A stretch of DNA of 38,726 bases, taken from Bordetella parapertussis. Its GTDB lineage: Bacteria; Pseudomonadota; Gammaproteobacteria; Burkholderiales; Burkholderiaceae_C. Below the pieces are notes generated by a model. The model saw only the letters and a program-made list of their open reading frames with translations, ran no database searches and was not told the origin of the DNA. Shown piece by piece: positions 1 through 9,197 of this stretch (position 1 is its first letter; every line of letters starts with the position of its first letter). The translations under genes and the position numbers were made by a program. The stretch covers positions 1-38,726 of the forward strand of contig CAMDAN010000011.1 of NCBI GenBank assembly GCA_945888535.1. The letters are read 5' to 3'.

Positions 1-306
1 ATCGAAACCGAGGGAAGTCTGCGGGTCCACGGCCACACCTATTACGCCGAAGTCACTGTCAGGGGACAGCCCGCGCCGCACAACGGCATGGTGGTGGACT
101 TGGGGCTGGTGCGATTGCAAATCGACAAGCTGCGCCCCCAACTCGATCACCATTTGTTGGACGAGGTCCCCGGTCTGGGCCCCGCCACCCTGGAAAACCT
201 CTGTGGTTTTATTTGGCGCAGCTTGGAGCCTGCTTTGCCAGGCTTAAGCCAGGTTCGTGTTTGGCGCGACGCGATGGGTGACGGCTGTACTTTGACACAT
301 ATATGA
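1..306 (+). CDS. 6-pyruvoyl-tetrahydropterin synthase / QueD-like protein (5' end outside window)
   Basis: The frame is open from base 1 and stops at 304-306, giving 101 visible residues of a protein whose N-terminus lies upstream. It shows the T-fold PTPS/6-carboxytetrahydropterin synthase pattern: the zinc-binding HGH (visible residues 10-12), the strand GMVVDLG, the catalytic LDHHLLDE stretch and the pterin-anchoring Glu in TLEN. QueD and PTPS enzymes act on dihydroneopterin triphosphate in queuosine or pterin synthesis. The residue four before HGH, which is the catalytic Cys in QueD (CxxxHGH), is Ser here, so the classical reaction is uncertain and I give no symbol. The stop overlaps the guaD start by 4 nt (ATGA), which implies translational coupling to guanine deaminase. 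The family assignment is solid; the exact function is not. Confidence 0.85.
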   Translation: METEGSLRVHGHTYYAEVTVRGQPAPHNGMVVDLGLVRLQIDKLRPQLDHHLLDEVPGLGPATLENLCGFIWRSLEPALPGLSQVRVWRDAMGDGCTLTHI

Positions 307-1676
307 GTGTGAGAGCCTATCGCGCTAGTGTGTTGTGGTTTGACACAGAGGCGCAGGGCCCTGCGCCAGAAAACGTCAAGGCGCATTACGAAGAAGACGG
401 CTTGTTGGTCGTGGGCCCCAATGCCAAAGGGGTGCAAGTTGTCCAAGCGATAGGCAGTTGGCGCGCTCTGTCTCCACGCTATTGCCGCCAGCCCATCGAA
501 CATTTGCCCGGCCGCTTGATAGCGCCAGGCTTTATCGATATGCATGTTCATTTCCCTCAAACCAACGTCATGGGTTCTCCGGCATCCGGTTTGTTGCCTT
601 GGCTTGAGAACTACACCTTTCCTGAAGAGCAGCGTTTTGAATCGCAGGCTTACAGCGAAGAGGCCGCTGGTTTTTTTCTCGACGAGCTGTTGCGCAATGG
701 GGTGACAACTGCTCTGGCGTTTGCGACCTCGCACACGACGTCGGTGAACGCCTTGTTTTCCCAAGCCCAGGCCCGCCATCTCCGCTTGATCACGGGCTTG
801 TGTTTGATGGACCGCCACGCGCCGCAAGCCTTGCTCAACCAACCCGGGCGCACAACCAATGCCGCAGAGCAAAGCCTGCTTGATTCTGAAGCGTTGATTA
901 CCCGCTGGCATGGCAAAGACCGCTTGGGTTATGCGATCACGCCGCGCTTTGCCCCCACGTCAACGGACGCGCAGTTACAAGGGGCGGGCGAGCTCGCGGC
1001 GCGGTATCCGCAAACTTGGATTCAAAGCCATGTCTCGGAGAACAAAGACGAAATCGCTTGGGCGCGAGAATTGTTCCCCCAGTCCAAGAGTTACCTTGCG
1101 ACCTACGCAGATTTTGGATTGATGCGCGAGCGTGCGATCTACGCGCATTGCATTCACTTTGATGACGATGACCGCGCTTTGATGCGCGAAACCGGAGCCG
1201 TCGCCGCCATCAGCCCCACCAGTAATTTGTTTTTGGGCAGTGGTTTCTTTGACTACGCCGGCGCAGACCGCGTGGGGTTTGGCTACGGCTTAGCCAGTGA
1301 CGTGGGCGGCGGTACCAGTTTCAGTCCGTTTCACACCATGCTGGCGGCTTACTACGTAGGCCGCGAAGGACAATCTAAAACGGGCCTGTCTTTGTCGCCC
1401 CAGCATTTGTGGTGGCAGCACACTGCCGGGGCTGCCAAGGCCTTGGGTTTGGAAGGGGTGGTTGGAAATCTGTTGCCCGGTTGCGAGGCGGACTTTGTGG
1501 TGATTAACCCTAAAGCGACCCCTTTGCTGGCAAGAAAAACAGCCTTGGCCGGTTCATTGGACGAGTTGCTGTTTTCCATGATTGTGCTCGGGGATGATCG
1601 GCTGATTGAGCGCGTCGTGATTGCTCAGCCCCCAACCGTACAATCCAACACAACCCCAGGAGCCCCACTTTCATGA
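303..1676 (+). CDS. guaD: Guanine deaminase
   Basis: This is a 457-residue amidohydrolase close to the usual guanine deaminase length (about 440). It hydrolyses guanine to xanthine and ammonia in cytosolic purine salvage. Visible metal-site motifs are [12 protein letters not shown] (His81 and His83), QSHVSEN in the middle, the YAHCIHF strand and the late ASDVGGG Asp. The PQT after the HxH motif is typical of guanine deaminases rather than of other ATZ/TRZ-family members. The start at 303 overlaps the stop of the upstream PTPS-like gene by 4 nt, and the stop overlaps the dcd start by 4 nt, so the three are probably one transcription unit. No unusual residues were seen at the metal site. Confidence 0.93.
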   Translation: MSVRAYRASVLWFDTEAQGPAPENVKAHYEEDGLLVVGPNAKGVQVVQAIGSWRALSPRYCRQPIEHLPGRLIAPGFIDMHVHFPQTNVMGSPASGLLPWLENYTFPEEQRFESQAYSEEAAGFFLDELLRNGVTTALAFATSHTTSVNALFSQAQARHLRLITGLCLMDRHAPQALLNQPGRTTNAAEQSLLDSEALITRWHGKDRLGYAITPRFAPTSTDAQLQGAGELAARYPQTWIQSHVSENKDEIAWARELFPQSKSYLATYADFGLMRERAIYAHCIHFDDDDRALMRETGAVAAISPTSNLFLGSGFFDYAGADRVGFGYGLASDVGGGTSFSPFHTMLAAYYVGREGQSKTGLSLSPQHLWWQHTAGAAKALGLEGVVGNLLPGCEADFVVINPKATPLLARKTALAGSLDELLFSMIVLGDDRLIERVVIAQPPTVQSNTTPGAPLS

Positions 1677-2245
1677 GTATCAAAAGCGACAAATGGATTC
1701 GCCGCATGGCCGAGACCACCGGTATGATAGAACCCTTCGAGCCAGGACAAATTCGCCAAGCCGATGGTAAAAAAATCATTTCTTATGGCACCAGTAGTTA
1801 CGGCTATGACATCCGTTGCGCCCCAGAGTTCAAGGTATTTACCAATATTCACAGCACGGTGGTCGACCCCAAAAACTTTGACGAAAAGAGCTTTGTCGAT
1901 TTTTACGACGATGTCTGCATCATCCCGCCCAATAGCTTTGCCCTGGCCCGTACCTTGGAATACTTTCGTATTCCCCGCAACGTACTGACCATTTGCTTGG
2001 GAAAAAGCACCTACGCCCGCTGCGGCATCATTGTCAACGTCACCCCGTTTGAGCCCGAGTGGGAAGGCTACGTGACCTTGGAGTTTTCCAACACCACCCC
2101 GCTGCCTGCCAAGATTTACGCAGGCGAGGGCTGTGCCCAAGTGTTGTTCTTTGAGAGCGACAAAGACGACGTGTGCGAAACCAGCTACAAAGACCGCGGC
2201 GGCAAATACCAAGGCCAAGTGGGCGTCACCCTGCCCAAAACCTGA
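1673..2245 (+). CDS. dcd: dCTP deaminase
   Basis: This 190-residue protein has the length of proteobacterial Dcd (about 188-193). It deaminates dCTP to dUTP, feeding dTMP synthesis through dUTPase. The dUTPase-like fold is recognisable by GKSTYARCG (residues 110-118), the catalytic Glu in GYVTLEFSN (Glu137, matching Glu138 of the E. coli enzyme) and the C-terminal GKYQGQ nucleotide loop. The start is supported by AGGAG at 1658-1662 and by the ATGA overlap with guaD. In many beta-proteobacteria dcd stands near other genes; the coupling to guaD here groups two nucleobase deaminases in one operon. Confidence 0.95.
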   Translation: MSIKSDKWIRRMAETTGMIEPFEPGQIRQADGKKIISYGTSSYGYDIRCAPEFKVFTNIHSTVVDPKNFDEKSFVDFYDDVCIIPPNSFALARTLEYFRIPRNVLTICLGKSTYARCGIIVNVTPFEPEWEGYVTLEFSNTTPLPAKIYAGEGCAQVLFFESDKDDVCETSYKDRGGKYQGQVGVTLPKT

Positions 2246-2297
2246 TCCGGGCCGGTTCGGGGATAATGCGGGTTGACCCTAGTGTTTGGGGCCAACC

Positions 2298-2316
2298 TGC
2301 TATCGGATGGATAGCA
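2298..2316. other. Perfect 7-bp hairpin between dcd and the helicase gene
   Basis: The arms TGCTATC and GATAGCA pair perfectly around the 5-nt loop GGATG. A short T run (TTTT) follows 6 nt later, and the helicase ATG lies 16 nt downstream. It could be a weak intrinsic terminator of the guaD-dcd operon or a 5'-UTR hairpin of the helicase mRNA. The sequence alone does not decide. Confidence 0.5.
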
Positions 2317-2332
2317 ACCCATTTTGCTGTGC

Positions 2333-3892
2333 ATGCTTGATTTGACTACTGACACCCTTTCCCCTACACCTACAGATTCTTTGCCCACACCCACGCCGGT
2401 GATGGCTTTTGCCCAGTTGCAATTGGCAGCGCCCCTAGCCCGCGCCGTCGCCGAGATGGGCTACGAAACTATGACCCCGATTCAGGCCCAGGCTATCCCT
2501 GTGGTCCTTACCGGCCAAGACGTGATGGGCGCGGCCCAAACGGGAACCGGTAAAACGGCGGCGTTCTCCTTGCCCTTGCTCCAGCGCATGCTCAAACATG
2601 AAAACGCGTCGACTTCTCCTGCTCGCCACCCTGTGCGGGCATTGGTGCTTTTGCCCACCCGCGAGTTGGCCGACCAAGTGGCCCAGCAAATCAAGCTCTA
2701 CGCCAAGTACACCCAACTCCGCAGCGCTGTGGTGTTTGGTGGCATGGACATGAAGCCGCAAACGATTGAACTCAAAAAAGGCGTCGAAGTGTTGGTCGCA
2801 ACACCAGGACGCTTGCTTGACCACATTGAAGCGAAAAATGCGGTTTTGAACCAGGTTGAATACGTTGTTTTAGACGAAGCCGACCGGATGCTCGACATCG
2901 GCTTTTTGCCAGACTTGCAGCGGATTTTGAGTTATTTGCCGAAGCAGCGCACCACGCTTTTGTTCTCCGCGACGTTTTCAGCCGAGATCAAACGCCTTGC
3001 CAATAGCTATTTGCAAAACCCAGTCACGATTGAGGTTGCGCGTTCCAACGCGACGGCGTCTACCGTAGAACAACACTTTTACAGCGTGGGCGAAGACGAT
3101 AAGCGCCACGCTTTGCACCAAATTTTGAAAAGCCGCGGCATGAAGCAAGCCTTTGTGTTTGTGAATAGCAAATTGGGCTGCGCTCGGTTAGCGCGTTCTT
3201 TGGAGCGCGAAGGGCTCAAGACGGCGGCTTTGCACGGAGATAAAAGCCAAGATGAGCGGCTTAAAGCGCTCGAAGCATTCAAAAGCGGAGAAGTGGATCT
3301 CTTGGTGTGTACCGACGTGGCAGCTCGCGGCCTAGACATCAAAGACGTTCCCGCGGTATTTAACTTTGATATTCCGTTTAACGCCGAAGATTACGTTCAC
3401 CGTATTGGCCGAACCGGCCGCGCTGGGGCATCCGGTTTGGCGGTGACTTTTGTGGGTGGAAAAAACGACGCCCGCTTGGTCGCAGACATTGAAAAACTCA
3501 TCAAAACCAAGATTGAATTGGAAGCCGTTGAGTTTGACGAAGACACCCCCGATATCCATCGCCAAGGGCGTATCAACGACGGCCGACGCATGTACGCCGA
3601 AGGCGCCCATGACGACTCGCGCCGTAGCTCAAAGAGCCACTCTGGCGCTTTACGTGATGTATCGCATGAAGGGCAATTTGCCCGTCCTGCGCGTGACGAG
3701 CACGCCCCACGGCGTGATTACACCCGCGCTCCGACCCCGCCGCGCGACCCCTTCTTTGACCAGCCCTACGAGGCAACGCAAGAACCCGCGGCTGCGCCTT
3801 CATGGGAAGCCGCCCCGCGCACCGGCGGACGCAGCATCTCTGCCAACATTAAACCCAAACGCCGGGTTGCGGCGCTGTTTAAGTCGGAATAA
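2333..3892 (+). CDS. rhlE: DEAD-box ATP-dependent RNA helicase, RhlE type
   Basis: About 519 residues with all helicase motifs in order: Q motif (MTPIQAQAIPV, ~47-57), Walker A AAQTGTGKT (68-76), PTRELADQ, TPGRLLD, the DEAD box VLDEADRMLD, SAT in FSATF, VFVNSK, TDVAARGLDI and HRIGRTGRAG. It unwinds short RNA duplexes in ribosome assembly or mRNA turnover. The RhlE subgroup is inferred from the short N-terminus and the low-complexity, Arg- and Pro-rich tail (from about residue 425), which likely binds RNA. The ATG at 2333 is preferred to the TTG at 2324. Met24 (2402), where similarity to RhlE begins, is another possible start because neither has a clear Shine-Dalgarno. Convergent with kynA, with only 16 nt between stops. 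Confidence 0.93.
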   Translation: MLDLTTDTLSPTPTDSLPTPTPVMAFAQLQLAAPLARAVAEMGYETMTPIQAQAIPVVLTGQDVMGAAQTGTGKTAAFSLPLLQRMLKHENASTSPARHPVRALVLLPTRELADQVAQQIKLYAKYTQLRSAVVFGGMDMKPQTIELKKGVEVLVATPGRLLDHIEAKNAVLNQVEYVVLDEADRMLDIGFLPDLQRILSYLPKQRTTLLFSATFSAEIKRLANSYLQNPVTIEVARSNATASTVEQHFYSVGEDDKRHALHQILKSRGMKQAFVFVNSKLGCARLARSLEREGLKTAALHGDKSQDERLKALEAFKSGEVDLLVCTDVAARGLDIKDVPAVFNFDIPFNAEDYVHRIGRTGRAGASGLAVTFVGGKNDARLVADIEKLIKTKIELEAVEFDEDTPDIHRQGRINDGRRMYAEGAHDDSRRSSKSHSGALRDVSHEGQFARPARDEHAPRRDYTRAPTPPRDPFFDQPYEATQEPAAAPSWEAAPRTGGRSISANIKPKRRVAALFKSE

Positions 3893-3908
3893 CTCTTGTG
3901 TAGGGAGC

Positions 3909-4769
3909 TTAAAGCGCGGTGCGCAAGCTCCAAATCTCAGGGAATAACACGACATCGAGCATTTTGCGCAAATAGCTCACGCCGCCTGTTCCGCCCGTGC
4001 CGCGTTTGAATCCAATAACGCGCTCTACGGTAGTGACATGGCGAAAACGCCATAGACGAAACGCGTCTTCCAAATCGGTCAGCTCTTCACCAAGCTGGTA
4101 GAGGTCCCAGTATTTTTCAGGTTGGCGGTAAACCACAAGCCAAGCGGCTTCGACTTCGGTGCTTGCGGTATAGGGCATCGACCAGTCGCGTTCTTTATGA
4201 GATGTAGGAATGGATATGCCGCGTCGGGCGAGCAAGCGCAAGGCTTCATCGTACAAAGAGGGCGCAACAAATGCGGCTTGTACTTGCGCTAACAAATCAG
4301 GGTGGTGGGAGTGGGGTTTGAGCATGGCGGCATTTTTGTTACCCAAGGCAAATTCAATGCAACGGTATTGGTGGCTTTGAAAACCGCTGGAACTGGCCAG
4401 GTAAGGCCGAATGGCGCTGTACTCGGGCGGCGTCATGGTGGCTAATACATCCCACGCGTGCACCAGTTGCTCCATGATCTTGCTGACCCGGGCGAGCATC
4501 TTGAATGCCGGGCTGAGTTCATCTTTCGCGAGATGCGCGATGGCAGCGCGTAACTCGTGGAGCATCAATTTCATCCACAACTCGCTGGTTTGGTGCTGCA
4601 CGATAAACAGCATCTCATTGTGGTCAGGTGAGCGCGGGTGTTGGGCGTTCAGGATGGAGTCAAGCGACAGGTAGTCGCCGTAGCTCATGCTTTGGCTGAA
4701 GTCGAGTTGGGCTTTTTCATCGCGCACGATGGCCTCTCCTGGGTTGGCATTGAAAGGACATTCGCTCAT
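3909..4769 (-). CDS. kynA: Tryptophan 2,3-dioxygenase
   Basis: 286 residues, the normal size for bacterial TDO. This haem enzyme opens the indole ring of L-tryptophan to N-formylkynurenine. Recognisable are SMSYGDYL near the N-terminus, the active-site stretch [11 protein letters not shown], and near the C-terminus [11 protein letters not shown] carrying the proximal haem His, followed by GTGGTGG. The reading frame extends upstream to 4865, but the ATG at 4769 (MSECPFN) gives the family length and lies 8 nt after the kynU stop. kynA and kynU are therefore almost certainly co-transcribed. No kynurenine formamidase (kynB) is present nearby, so that step is encoded elsewhere. Confidence 0.95.
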   Translation of the reverse strand: MSECPFNANPGEAIVRDEKAQLDFSQSMSYGDYLSLDSILNAQHPRSPDHNEMLFIVQHQTSELWMKLMLHELRAAIAHLAKDELSPAFKMLARVSKIMEQLVHAWDVLATMTPPEYSAIRPYLASSSGFQSHQYRCIEFALGNKNAAMLKPHSHHPDLLAQVQAAFVAPSLYDEALRLLARRGISIPTSHKERDWSMPYTASTEVEAAWLVVYRQPEKYWDLYQLGEELTDLEDAFRLWRFRHVTTVERVIGFKRGTGGTGGVSYLRKMLDVVLFPEIWSLRTAL

Positions 4770-4777
4770 AAGATAAC

Positions 4778-6088
4778 TCAGGTGACAGCGTGCTGTTGCA
4801 TAAACCGCGGCTGCTTCCACTCTTCTGTTTCTAAGACTTGGCGCAGTTGTTCTACGGCGTTCCAAACATCTTCAAAGCCGATATAAAGCGGGGTCAGACC
4901 AAAGCGCAATATGTCTTTGTGTAAAGCGCCGTCGCCGGCGCGGTAGTCGCCAATGACGCCGCGTGCAATCAGGGCTTGAACCATAGCAAATGCGCTGGAC
5001 GTACCGCCGTCCTTGGCGTCGCGTTCGCGGGTTAAACAGACTTGCGATCCGCGCTGAGCGTGTTCGCGCGGTGTAGCTAAGCCCAAGCCAAACCCTGAAC
5101 AGCGTTGTTCAACCAGTGTGATAAATAGATCAGTTAAAGCCAAAGATTTTTTTCGCAGAGCGGGCATGCCACCCAAGGCTTCAGCTTGGTCAAATGTGTC
5201 GAGGCCGCACTCCAAAAGCGAGAGGCTGACGATAGGTTGGGTACCGCATAAAAAACGATCAATCCCTGGCGCGGCTTGGTAGTCGGATGTAAAAGCAAAG
5301 GGCGCAGCGTGTCCCCACCAGCCCGAGAGGGGTTGCATAAAGGGCAGGTCGGTGCGAGCGGTGTGGCGAGGGTTAGCCCATAAAAATGCCGGAGCGCCAG
5401 GGCCTCCGCTGAGGTATTTGTAGCCGCAGCCTACCGCAAAGTCAGCGTTCGCACCCAAGAGATCCACGGGTACTGCGCCTGCGCTGTGGGCCAGATCCCA
5501 GACGACCAAAGCCCCAGCTGCATGGGCTGCCGCCGTAAGCGCTGCCATGTCGTGCATTGCGCCAGTGCGGTAGTTCACGTGGGTCAGCAGCAACACTGCA
5601 ACTTCTTCATGGAGTGCGCTGGCAATTTCCTCAGGCTCAAGCAATTGAAGTTGGAAGCCCCGCGCCTGACAGAGGCCTTCAGCAATATAAAGATCGGTAG
5701 GGAAGTTGCTGCGCTCGCTCACCACGGTACGCCGCTTAGGATTATCTATGGCTGCGATGGATAACGCAGCCGATAACACCTTGAAGAGATTGATGGAGGT
5801 GCTGTCGGTGGCCACGACTTGGTGGTCTTTTGCGCCAATGAGCGGGGCGATGCGGTCGCCCAAGCGCTGGGGAAGGTCAAACCATCCAGCGCTATTCCAA
5901 GATCGAATCAGTCCTTGCCCCCACTCCTGGGTCACCACTTGGGCGGCGCGGGCTGCAGCGGCTTTTGGCATCACGCCAAGCGAGTTGCCATCAAGGTAAA
6001 TCACGCCCTCAGGAATCGAAAACAGTGATTTGAGCGAACGCAGCGGGTCAGCCGCGTCGCGCAGCTGGCAGTCTTTGAAAGTGATCAT
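4778..6088 (-). CDS. kynU: Kynureninase
   Basis: 436 residues, slightly longer than the Pseudomonas enzyme (about 416). It is a PLP enzyme cleaving kynurenine to anthranilate and alanine. The PLP Lys is in [10 protein letters not shown] (Lys224, matching Lys227 of the Pseudomonas protein), the pyridine-nitrogen Asp is in VWDLAHSAG (Asp198), and the N-terminal YLDGNSLG substrate loop is present. The gene starts 21 nt after the argF stop and ends 8 nt before kynA, forming the anthranilate branch of tryptophan catabolism directly behind the arginine genes. I see nothing broken. Confidence 0.95.
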   Translation of the reverse strand: MITFKDCQLRDAADPLRSLKSLFSIPEGVIYLDGNSLGVMPKAAAARAAQVVTQEWGQGLIRSWNSAGWFDLPQRLGDRIAPLIGAKDHQVVATDSTSINLFKVLSAALSIAAIDNPKRRTVVSERSNFPTDLYIAEGLCQARGFQLQLLEPEEIASALHEEVAVLLLTHVNYRTGAMHDMAALTAAAHAAGALVVWDLAHSAGAVPVDLLGANADFAVGCGYKYLSGGPGAPAFLWANPRHTARTDLPFMQPLSGWWGHAAPFAFTSDYQAAPGIDRFLCGTQPIVSLSLLECGLDTFDQAEALGGMPALRKKSLALTDLFITLVEQRCSGFGLGLATPREHAQRGSQVCLTRERDAKDGGTSSAFAMVQALIARGVIGDYRAGDGALHKDILRFGLTPLYIGFEDVWNAVEQLRQVLETEEWKQPRFMQQHAVT

Positions 6089-6109
6089 GGAAGAGGGTTG
6101 GTGTACGGA

Positions 6110-7030
6110 CTAGTCTTGCCGCCCCAGCAGCAAATATTCCATCAGCGCTTTTTGGACATGCATGCGATTTTCTGCTTCGTCCCAGACCACACTTTGTGGG
6201 CCATCAATGACTTCGGCCTCGACTTCTTCTCCACGGTGGGCAGGAAGGCAGTGCATAAAAAGTGCATCCGGGGCGGCTGCCGCCATCATATTGCGGTCAA
6301 CGCACCATGATGCAAACGCGGTGCGGCGGGTTTCGTTTTCTGCTTCAAAGCCCATGCTAGTCCACACATCGGTAGTCACCAAATCCGCGCCTGCGCAGGC
6401 TTTCAGGGGGTCGGCAAACGTTTTGTAGCTTCCGGTGGCTATCGATGGCGCGGCAGCAGCAGTGACTTCATTGACCTCGTAGCCACTGGGCGTGCTGACA
6501 TGCAGATGAAAGCCTAACAAAGCGGCGGCTTGCAGCCAGGTGTTGGCCATGTTGTTGCCGTCCCCGACCCAAGCGACAGTTTTCCCTTGGATCGAGCCGC
6601 GGTGCTCAATGAAGGTAAAGATGTCAGCCAAAATTTGGCAAGGGTGAAATTCGTTAGTCAACCCATTGATCACCGGGACCCGGGAGACCGCCGCAAAGCG
6701 TTCGATCTTGGTTTGCTCAAACGTGCGAATCATGACGATGTCAGTCATGCGGCTGATGACTTTAGCGCTGTCTTCGATCGGCTCGGCCCGACCCAACTGG
6801 CTGTCTCCTGTTGTGAGGTGAACCACGCTGCCGCCGAGTTGGTACATGCCTGCTTCAAAACTCACGCGGGTGCGGGTCGAGGCCTTCTCAAAAATCATAG
6901 CCAAGGTGCGGTCGCTTAAGGTGTGGTGTTTCTCATACGCCTTGAATTTTTTCTTAATCAGAGCTGCCCGCGCGAATACATAGGCGTACTCGTCTGCGCT
7001 CAGGTCTTTGAATTGCAAATAGTGTTTCAT
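6110..7030 (-). CDS. argF: Ornithine carbamoyltransferase (anabolic type)
   Basis: 306 residues. It transfers the carbamoyl group to ornithine, giving citrulline in arginine synthesis. The carbamoyl-phosphate loop STRTR (51-55), HPCQ (129-132), DVWTSMG (221-227) and HCLPAHRG (260-267) are all present. The frame is open ten codons further upstream, but the ATG at 7030 forms an ATGA overlap with the argD stop and matches the usual N-terminus (KHYLQFKDL). The length and the argD partner argue for the anabolic rather than the arginine-deiminase-pathway enzyme. Confidence 0.95.
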   Translation of the reverse strand: MKHYLQFKDLSADEYAYVFARAALIKKKFKAYEKHHTLSDRTLAMIFEKASTRTRVSFEAGMYQLGGSVVHLTTGDSQLGRAEPIEDSAKVISRMTDIVMIRTFEQTKIERFAAVSRVPVINGLTNEFHPCQILADIFTFIEHRGSIQGKTVAWVGDGNNMANTWLQAAALLGFHLHVSTPSGYEVNEVTAAAAPSIATGSYKTFADPLKACAGADLVTTDVWTSMGFEAENETRRTAFASWCVDRNMMAAAAPDALFMHCLPAHRGEEVEAEVIDGPQSVVWDEAENRMHVQKALMEYLLLGRQD

Positions 7031-8229
7031 GGAGCAAGAAATTTTTGAATCAAGGGGCACAAAATCGCGATGATTTCATCGGCCTCAGCCGTTGTCAAAA
7101 TCAGCGAAGGCACAAGGCGAACCACGTTGTCGGCCGTCACGCTAATAAGCAATCCGTTGTCGGCACACTGTTGTGTCAATGCGCTGCAAGGCTTCGATAA
7201 CTCAATACCCAACATCAACCCTTGGCCGCGAATCTCTTTCACACTTCCTTTGGCAACCTCAGATTTCAAAGCGGCGTCTAAACCGGCTTTCAGGTGAGCG
7301 CCGACTTTTTCAGCGTTGGCTAAGAGGCCGTCACGCTCCATGATGCGAATGGTTTCCACGCCAGCGCGCATCGCCATCGGGTTTCCCCCAAATGTAGTTC
7401 CATGGTTTCCAGGCGCAAAAATATGTGCCGCTTTAGGCCCAGCGACCACCGCGCCTATCGGTACGCCCGAGCCCAAACCTTTGGCTAGCGGCATGACGTC
7501 TGGCAAGATACCCGCCCATTGGTGGGCAAACCATTTGCCGGTGCGGCCCATGCCGCACTGCACCTCGTCAATCATCAAAAGCCAGTCGCGCTCATCGCAC
7601 AGTTTGCGGACATCGCGGAGGTAGTCCAAGTGCATGGGGTTGACGCCGCCTTCGCCTTGAATAGCTTCAAAAAAAACTGCGACCACATTCGGATTACCTT
7701 GTGTGGCTTTTTTGAGTTCCGCGATATTGTTGGCAGGCACCCGCACAAAACCTTCAACCAAAGGCCCAAACCCTGCTTGGACTTTCGGGTTTCCGGTGGC
7801 GCTGAGGGTAGCGATGCTGCGGCCGTGAAAGGCTTTCTCATAAACCACGACTTCGGGGCGCTCAATGCCTTTGTCGTGCCCAAATTTTCGCGCCAGTTTG
7901 AGCGCTGCTTCATTGGCTTCAAGACCGGTTGAGCAGAAAAATACATTTGTGAGTCCGGAAAGCTCGACCAGCTTGGCCGCGAGCGTTTCTTGCAAGGTGA
8001 CGTGGTAATAGTTCGAGGTATGAATGAGCTTGGTGAGTTGATCTTGCAAGGCAGCGACCAGGTCGGCGTGGTTGTGGCCCAAGGTATTGACTGCAATACC
8101 GCCTAAAGCGTCGAGGTAGGACTTTCCGTTGACATCCCACACGCGGCAACCCTGGCCATGCGACATCGCAATGGGCAAACGTGCGTAGGTGTTCATCACA
8201 TGGGGTGATGCAGCAGCGGGGGCGTTCAT
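7027..8229 (-). CDS. argD: Acetylornithine aminotransferase
   Basis: 400 residues, class III PLP aminotransferase. It converts N-acetylglutamate semialdehyde to N-acetylornithine (and may serve in lysine synthesis as succinyldiaminopimelate transaminase). Signatures are the phosphate-binding STGLEANEAA (100-109), the DEVQCGMGRTG motif (221-231) with the PLP-contacting Asp, and the Schiff-base Lys in PLAKGLGSG (Lys250). The frame extends up to 8403, but the ATG at 8229 has GGAGA nine bases upstream and gives the family length. First gene of the minus-strand argD-argF-kynU-kynA run, divergent from the DUF3579 gene. Confidence 0.94.
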   Translation of the reverse strand: MNAPAAASPHVMNTYARLPIAMSHGQGCRVWDVNGKSYLDALGGIAVNTLGHNHADLVAALQDQLTKLIHTSNYYHVTLQETLAAKLVELSGLTNVFFCSTGLEANEAALKLARKFGHDKGIERPEVVVYEKAFHGRSIATLSATGNPKVQAGFGPLVEGFVRVPANNIAELKKATQGNPNVVAVFFEAIQGEGGVNPMHLDYLRDVRKLCDERDWLLMIDEVQCGMGRTGKWFAHQWAGILPDVMPLAKGLGSGVPIGAVVAGPKAAHIFAPGNHGTTFGGNPMAMRAGVETIRIMERDGLLANAEKVGAHLKAGLDAALKSEVAKGSVKEIRGQGLMLGIELSKPCSALTQQCADNGLLISVTADNVVRLVPSLILTTAEADEIIAILCPLIQKFLAP

Positions 8230-8414
8230 GGGCAAGATCTCCGTGGGGGTAAGCAATCCAGCACAGGCCGGACCGCGAGAATCGGTGATTTTAGGGCCAG
8301 TGGGTCGTTCCATGGCGACGGTCATCGGGTTGACCACTGAGCGAGTAAAATCGTGGTGCGCTGCAGCAAATAAATAGAGTCCTCTGCCGGCTTGCAGCGC
8401 CACCTCTTTTCTTC

Positions 8415-8714
8415 ATGCCAACACCACCTTCCAAAGAAATTTACATCCTGGGGCTTACGCTTCAAGGACGTGCTTTTCGCCCCAGCGATTGGGCGGAGCG
8501 TTTGGCCGGCGTGATGAGCCAGTTTCGACCTGGCGGCCCCCAGCCGGGAAGCCATTTGGGCTATTCCCCTTGGTGTGTTCCTAGTTCGGTGGGGGAAACC
8601 AAATGCGTCATCGTCCACCCCGATTTGCGTGACAGTGATGTGATGGCATGGGACTTTTGTATGAACTTTGCGCGTGACAACGGCTTACAAACCAGCGAAG
8701 GCCCACCGCCATAA
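8415..8714 (+). CDS. DUF3579 family protein
   Basis: A 99-residue soluble protein with the conserved features of DUF3579 as I recall them: an early ILGLTLQGRAFRPSDWAERLAG segment split by the RPSDW core, a central Ser/Gly-rich YSPWCVPS and a C-terminal region ending shortly after WDFCMNFARDNGL. No function is known. The family is largely restricted to beta-proteobacteria, and its place between argD and rpsT is typical of Burkholderiales (from memory). It is divergent from argD and ends in a strong terminator. Confidence 0.85.
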   Translation: MPTPPSKEIYILGLTLQGRAFRPSDWAERLAGVMSQFRPGGPQPGSHLGYSPWCVPSSVGETKCVIVHPDLRDSDVMAWDFCMNFARDNGLQTSEGPPP

Positions 8715-8740
8715 AAAAAGCCGTCTTGCGACGGCTTTTT
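8715..8740. terminator. Bidirectional Rho-independent terminator
   Basis: AAAAAGCCGTC and GACGGCTTTTT form an 11-bp perfect stem around the tetraloop TTGC. A-runs on one side and T-runs on the other make it functional in both directions, ending the DUF3579 gene on the plus strand and rpsT on the minus strand. Confidence 0.93.
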
Positions 8741-8774
8741 AACTTTGCTGGTAGCGCACCCGTTTCAAACGGCA

Positions 8775-8791
8775 AATCCTGAAACAGGATT
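8775..8791. repeat. Short inverted repeat downstream of rpsT
   Basis: AATCCTG and CAGGATT pair perfectly around AAA. It lies 20 nt beyond the rpsT stop on the minus strand, without a strong T run. Probably an mRNA 3'-end hairpin accessory to the stronger terminator at 8715-8740. Confidence 0.4.
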
Positions 8792-8811
8792 CGTGCGAGT
8801 TGCCTAACTGC

Positions 8812-9111
8812 TTAGGCGGCGAGTGCCAAGGTTTTCACCTTGGTGGCCAAACGGCTCTTATCGCGTGCTGCTTTGTTTTTGTGGAAAATGCCTTTGTCCG
8901 CAATGGTGTCCACCACGGCTTGCATTTTTCCAAACAGTTCAGCGGCTTTGGTCTTGTCGCCCGCGAGAACTGCTTTTTCAACGTTTTTCACCGCTGTGCG
9001 GTATTTGGAACGCAGAGAGGTGTTCGCTGCGTTAATTTTGACGTCCTGACGAACGCGCTTACGGCCCGACGCGAGGCGCGGGTTCTTTTTCTTAGGTTTT
9101 CCAGATGCCAT
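8812..9111 (-). CDS. rpsT: 30S ribosomal protein S20
   Basis: 99 residues, strongly basic and Ala/Lys-rich. The N-terminus [22 protein letters not shown] and the helical hairpin core around AVKNVEKAV and [12 protein letters not shown] are typical of bS20, which binds 16S rRNA in early 30S assembly. AAGGA lies about nine bases before the ATG. Stand-alone gene: convergent with DUF3579, divergent from murJ. The usual bS20 length is 85-90, and the few extra residues at the C-terminus (KVKTLALAA) are common in this group. Confidence 0.96.
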   Translation of the reverse strand: MASGKPKKKNPRLASGRKRVRQDVKINAANTSLRSKYRTAVKNVEKAVLAGDKTKAAELFGKMQAVVDTIADKGIFHKNKAARDKSRLATKVKTLALAA

Positions 9112-9156
9112 GATTAAATTTCCTTGTGTCTGTGGATGTTGCCAGCAAAGCCCACC

Positions 9157-9162
9157 ATTATA
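9157..9162 (-). promoter_or_regulatory. Candidate -10 element of the rpsT promoter
   Basis: A perfect TATAAT reads on the minus strand 46 nt before the rpsT ATG. No good -35 hexamer stands 16-18 nt upstream, so the promoter is only a candidate. Its position is also inside the longer possible murJ reading frame, which favours the shorter murJ start at 9198. Confidence 0.45.
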
Positions 9163-9197
9163 GCCGCCTTGCCCTGCTGCGGCTAAACTCCCAAACT

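Noticed and set aside
147..911. Long open frame of 254 codons on the minus strand opposite guaD
   Set aside because: It lies wholly over the well-supported guaD frame, has no family pattern and no ribosome site.
1625..2218. 197-codon minus-strand frame opposite dcd
   Set aside because: Mirror frame of a GC-rich gene; composition is that of an antisense shadow.
7575..8096. 173-codon frame in another reading frame of argD
   Set aside because: Low-information Ser/Pro/Lys-rich translation inside a complete argD.
8741..8811. Possible small RNA or tRNA fragment between the terminator and rpsT
   Set aside because: Only a 7-bp hairpin is present; no cloverleaf and no promoter.
9126..9197. N-terminal extension of murJ from the GTG at 9126
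   Set aside because: It would cover the rpsT promoter candidate and adds residues not found in MurJ; start at 9198 fits the family.
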